Position numbers and translations under genes: made by a program. Positions 4,616 through 5,154 of a stretch of DNA of 5,154 bases are shown here, in pieces. How positions within the stretch are numbered: the first letter of the stretch is position 1; each line of letters begins with the position of its first letter. Below the pieces are notes generated by a model. That model saw nothing but the letters and a program-made list of their open reading frames with translations, searched no databases and had not been told where the DNA came from. This DNA comes from Burkholderiales bacterium (lineage in GTDB: Bacteria > Pseudomonadota > Gammaproteobacteria > Burkholderiales > Usitatibacteraceae): NCBI GenBank assembly GCA_025936275.1, contig JAICTR010000223.1, positions 1-5,154 of the forward strand. The letters run 5' to 3'.

Positions 4616-5154
4616 CTACTGCGCCTTCTCGACCTTCACGGTGGCCGAGGTGCCGATGCGCAAGGGATGCTGCGGGTCGGGATCCGTGATGCGCACCCGC
4701 ACCGGCACGCGCTGCGTGACCTTCACCCAGTTGCCGGTGGCGTTCTGCGGCGGCAGCAGCGAGAACGCCGCGCCGCTTCCGCCCGCGACGCTCTGCACCA
4801 CGCCATGGAAGGGATGATCGGGATAGACGTCGGAGACGACCCGCGCCTTCTCGCCGGGCCGCACGTCGTTCAGCTGCGTCTCCTTGAAATTCGCATCGAC
4901 CCACCACTCGTCGTTGGCGATGACGACGAAGAGCGGCTGGCCGGGCTGCACTGTGTTCCCGGGCTGCAGCGTGAAGTTCGCGATCACGCCGTCGGCGGGC
5001 GAGACGACGCGCGTGCGGTCGAGGTCGAGCTGCGCCTGCTCGACGGCGGCGGTCGCGGCCTGCACCGCCGCGTTCTCGTCGCCGGTCTTGCCGAGCGCGC
5101 TCTTCGCCTTCGCGACCTCGGCCTCGGCCGCGCGCACCGCGGCCGCGGCGGTCG
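4616..5154 (-). CDS. emrA: EmrA/HlyD-type efflux adaptor, C-terminal part (cut by right edge)
   Basis: The last 178 residues of a periplasmic membrane-fusion adaptor that links an EmrB transporter to an outer-membrane channel. The gene start is beyond the window. Visible parts in order: the end of the alpha-helical hairpin, alanine- and glutamate-rich (about 1-45); the returning half of the lipoyl-like domain, RTRVVSPADGVIANFTLQPG (46-65); and the beta-barrel region with WWVDANFKETQL (83-94), AFSLLPPQNATGNWVKVTQRVPV (129-151) and the terminal PLRIGTSATVKV. The WVDANFKETQ and SLLPxQNATGNWxKVxQRxPV stretches are hallmarks of EmrA as opposed to AcrA-type adaptors. The C-terminus stops soon after the RIG motif, a little earlier than in E. 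coli EmrA. Its stop lies one base before the usp GTG, which strongly suggests translational coupling. The family call is very sure. Confidence 0.93.
   Translation of the reverse strand, partial: TAAAAVRAAEAEVAKAKSALGKTGDENAAVQAATAAVEQAQLDLDRTRVVSPADGVIANFTLQPGNTVQPGQPLFVVIANDEWWVDANFKETQLNDVRPGEKARVVSDVYPDHPFHGVVQSVAGGSGAAFSLLPPQNATGNWVKVTQRVPVRVRITDPDPQHPLRIGTSATVKVEKAQ

Noticed and set aside
5130..5152. CCGCGGCCGCGG palindrome near the right edge
   Set aside because: It arises from alanine codons in the helical hairpin of EmrA; such GC palindromes are expected by chance in this composition.

Overview
The window is GC-rich and densely coded, and all supported genes lie on the minus strand. 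GC-rich codon choice and the resemblance of the proteins to betaproteobacterial (Burkholderiales-like) families suggest a betaproteobacterium. That is an inference from style, because no rRNA or other marker gene is present. Every real gene encodes a membrane transporter, a membrane protein or a partner of one.

Layout, read in the direction of transcription (right to left). First comes an EmrAB-type drug-efflux module: the C-terminal part of an EmrA/HlyD-like periplasmic adaptor (cut by the right edge), then a UspA-like universal stress protein starting one base after it, then an EmrB-like 14-helix DHA2 transporter. Placing a stress protein between emrA and emrB is unusual. The start of emrB is embedded in an inverted-repeat element of the CCCTCTCCC/GGGAGAGGG type, which supplies both its Shine-Dalgarno sequence and part of its N-terminal tail.

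A 137-bp gap (2478-2614) follows. It holds a weak terminator candidate, a 15-bp operator-like palindrome and a weak promoter candidate. This is the most likely boundary between two transcription units.

The second unit contains a long YeiH/UPF0324-type putative sulfate exporter, a 61-aa single-helix membrane protein of unknown function, a DoxX-family membrane protein and the N-terminal part of an MFS transporter (cut by the left edge). A perfect 10-bp hairpin hides the doxX ribosome binding site. The MFS gene overlaps doxX by ATGA, so translational coupling is likely.

No RNA gene, CRISPR array, transposase or phage gene was seen. I see no clearly new multi-gene system. The most notable points are the repeat that captures the emrB start, the emrA-usp-emrB order, the small protein behind the exporter, and the doxX leader hairpin.
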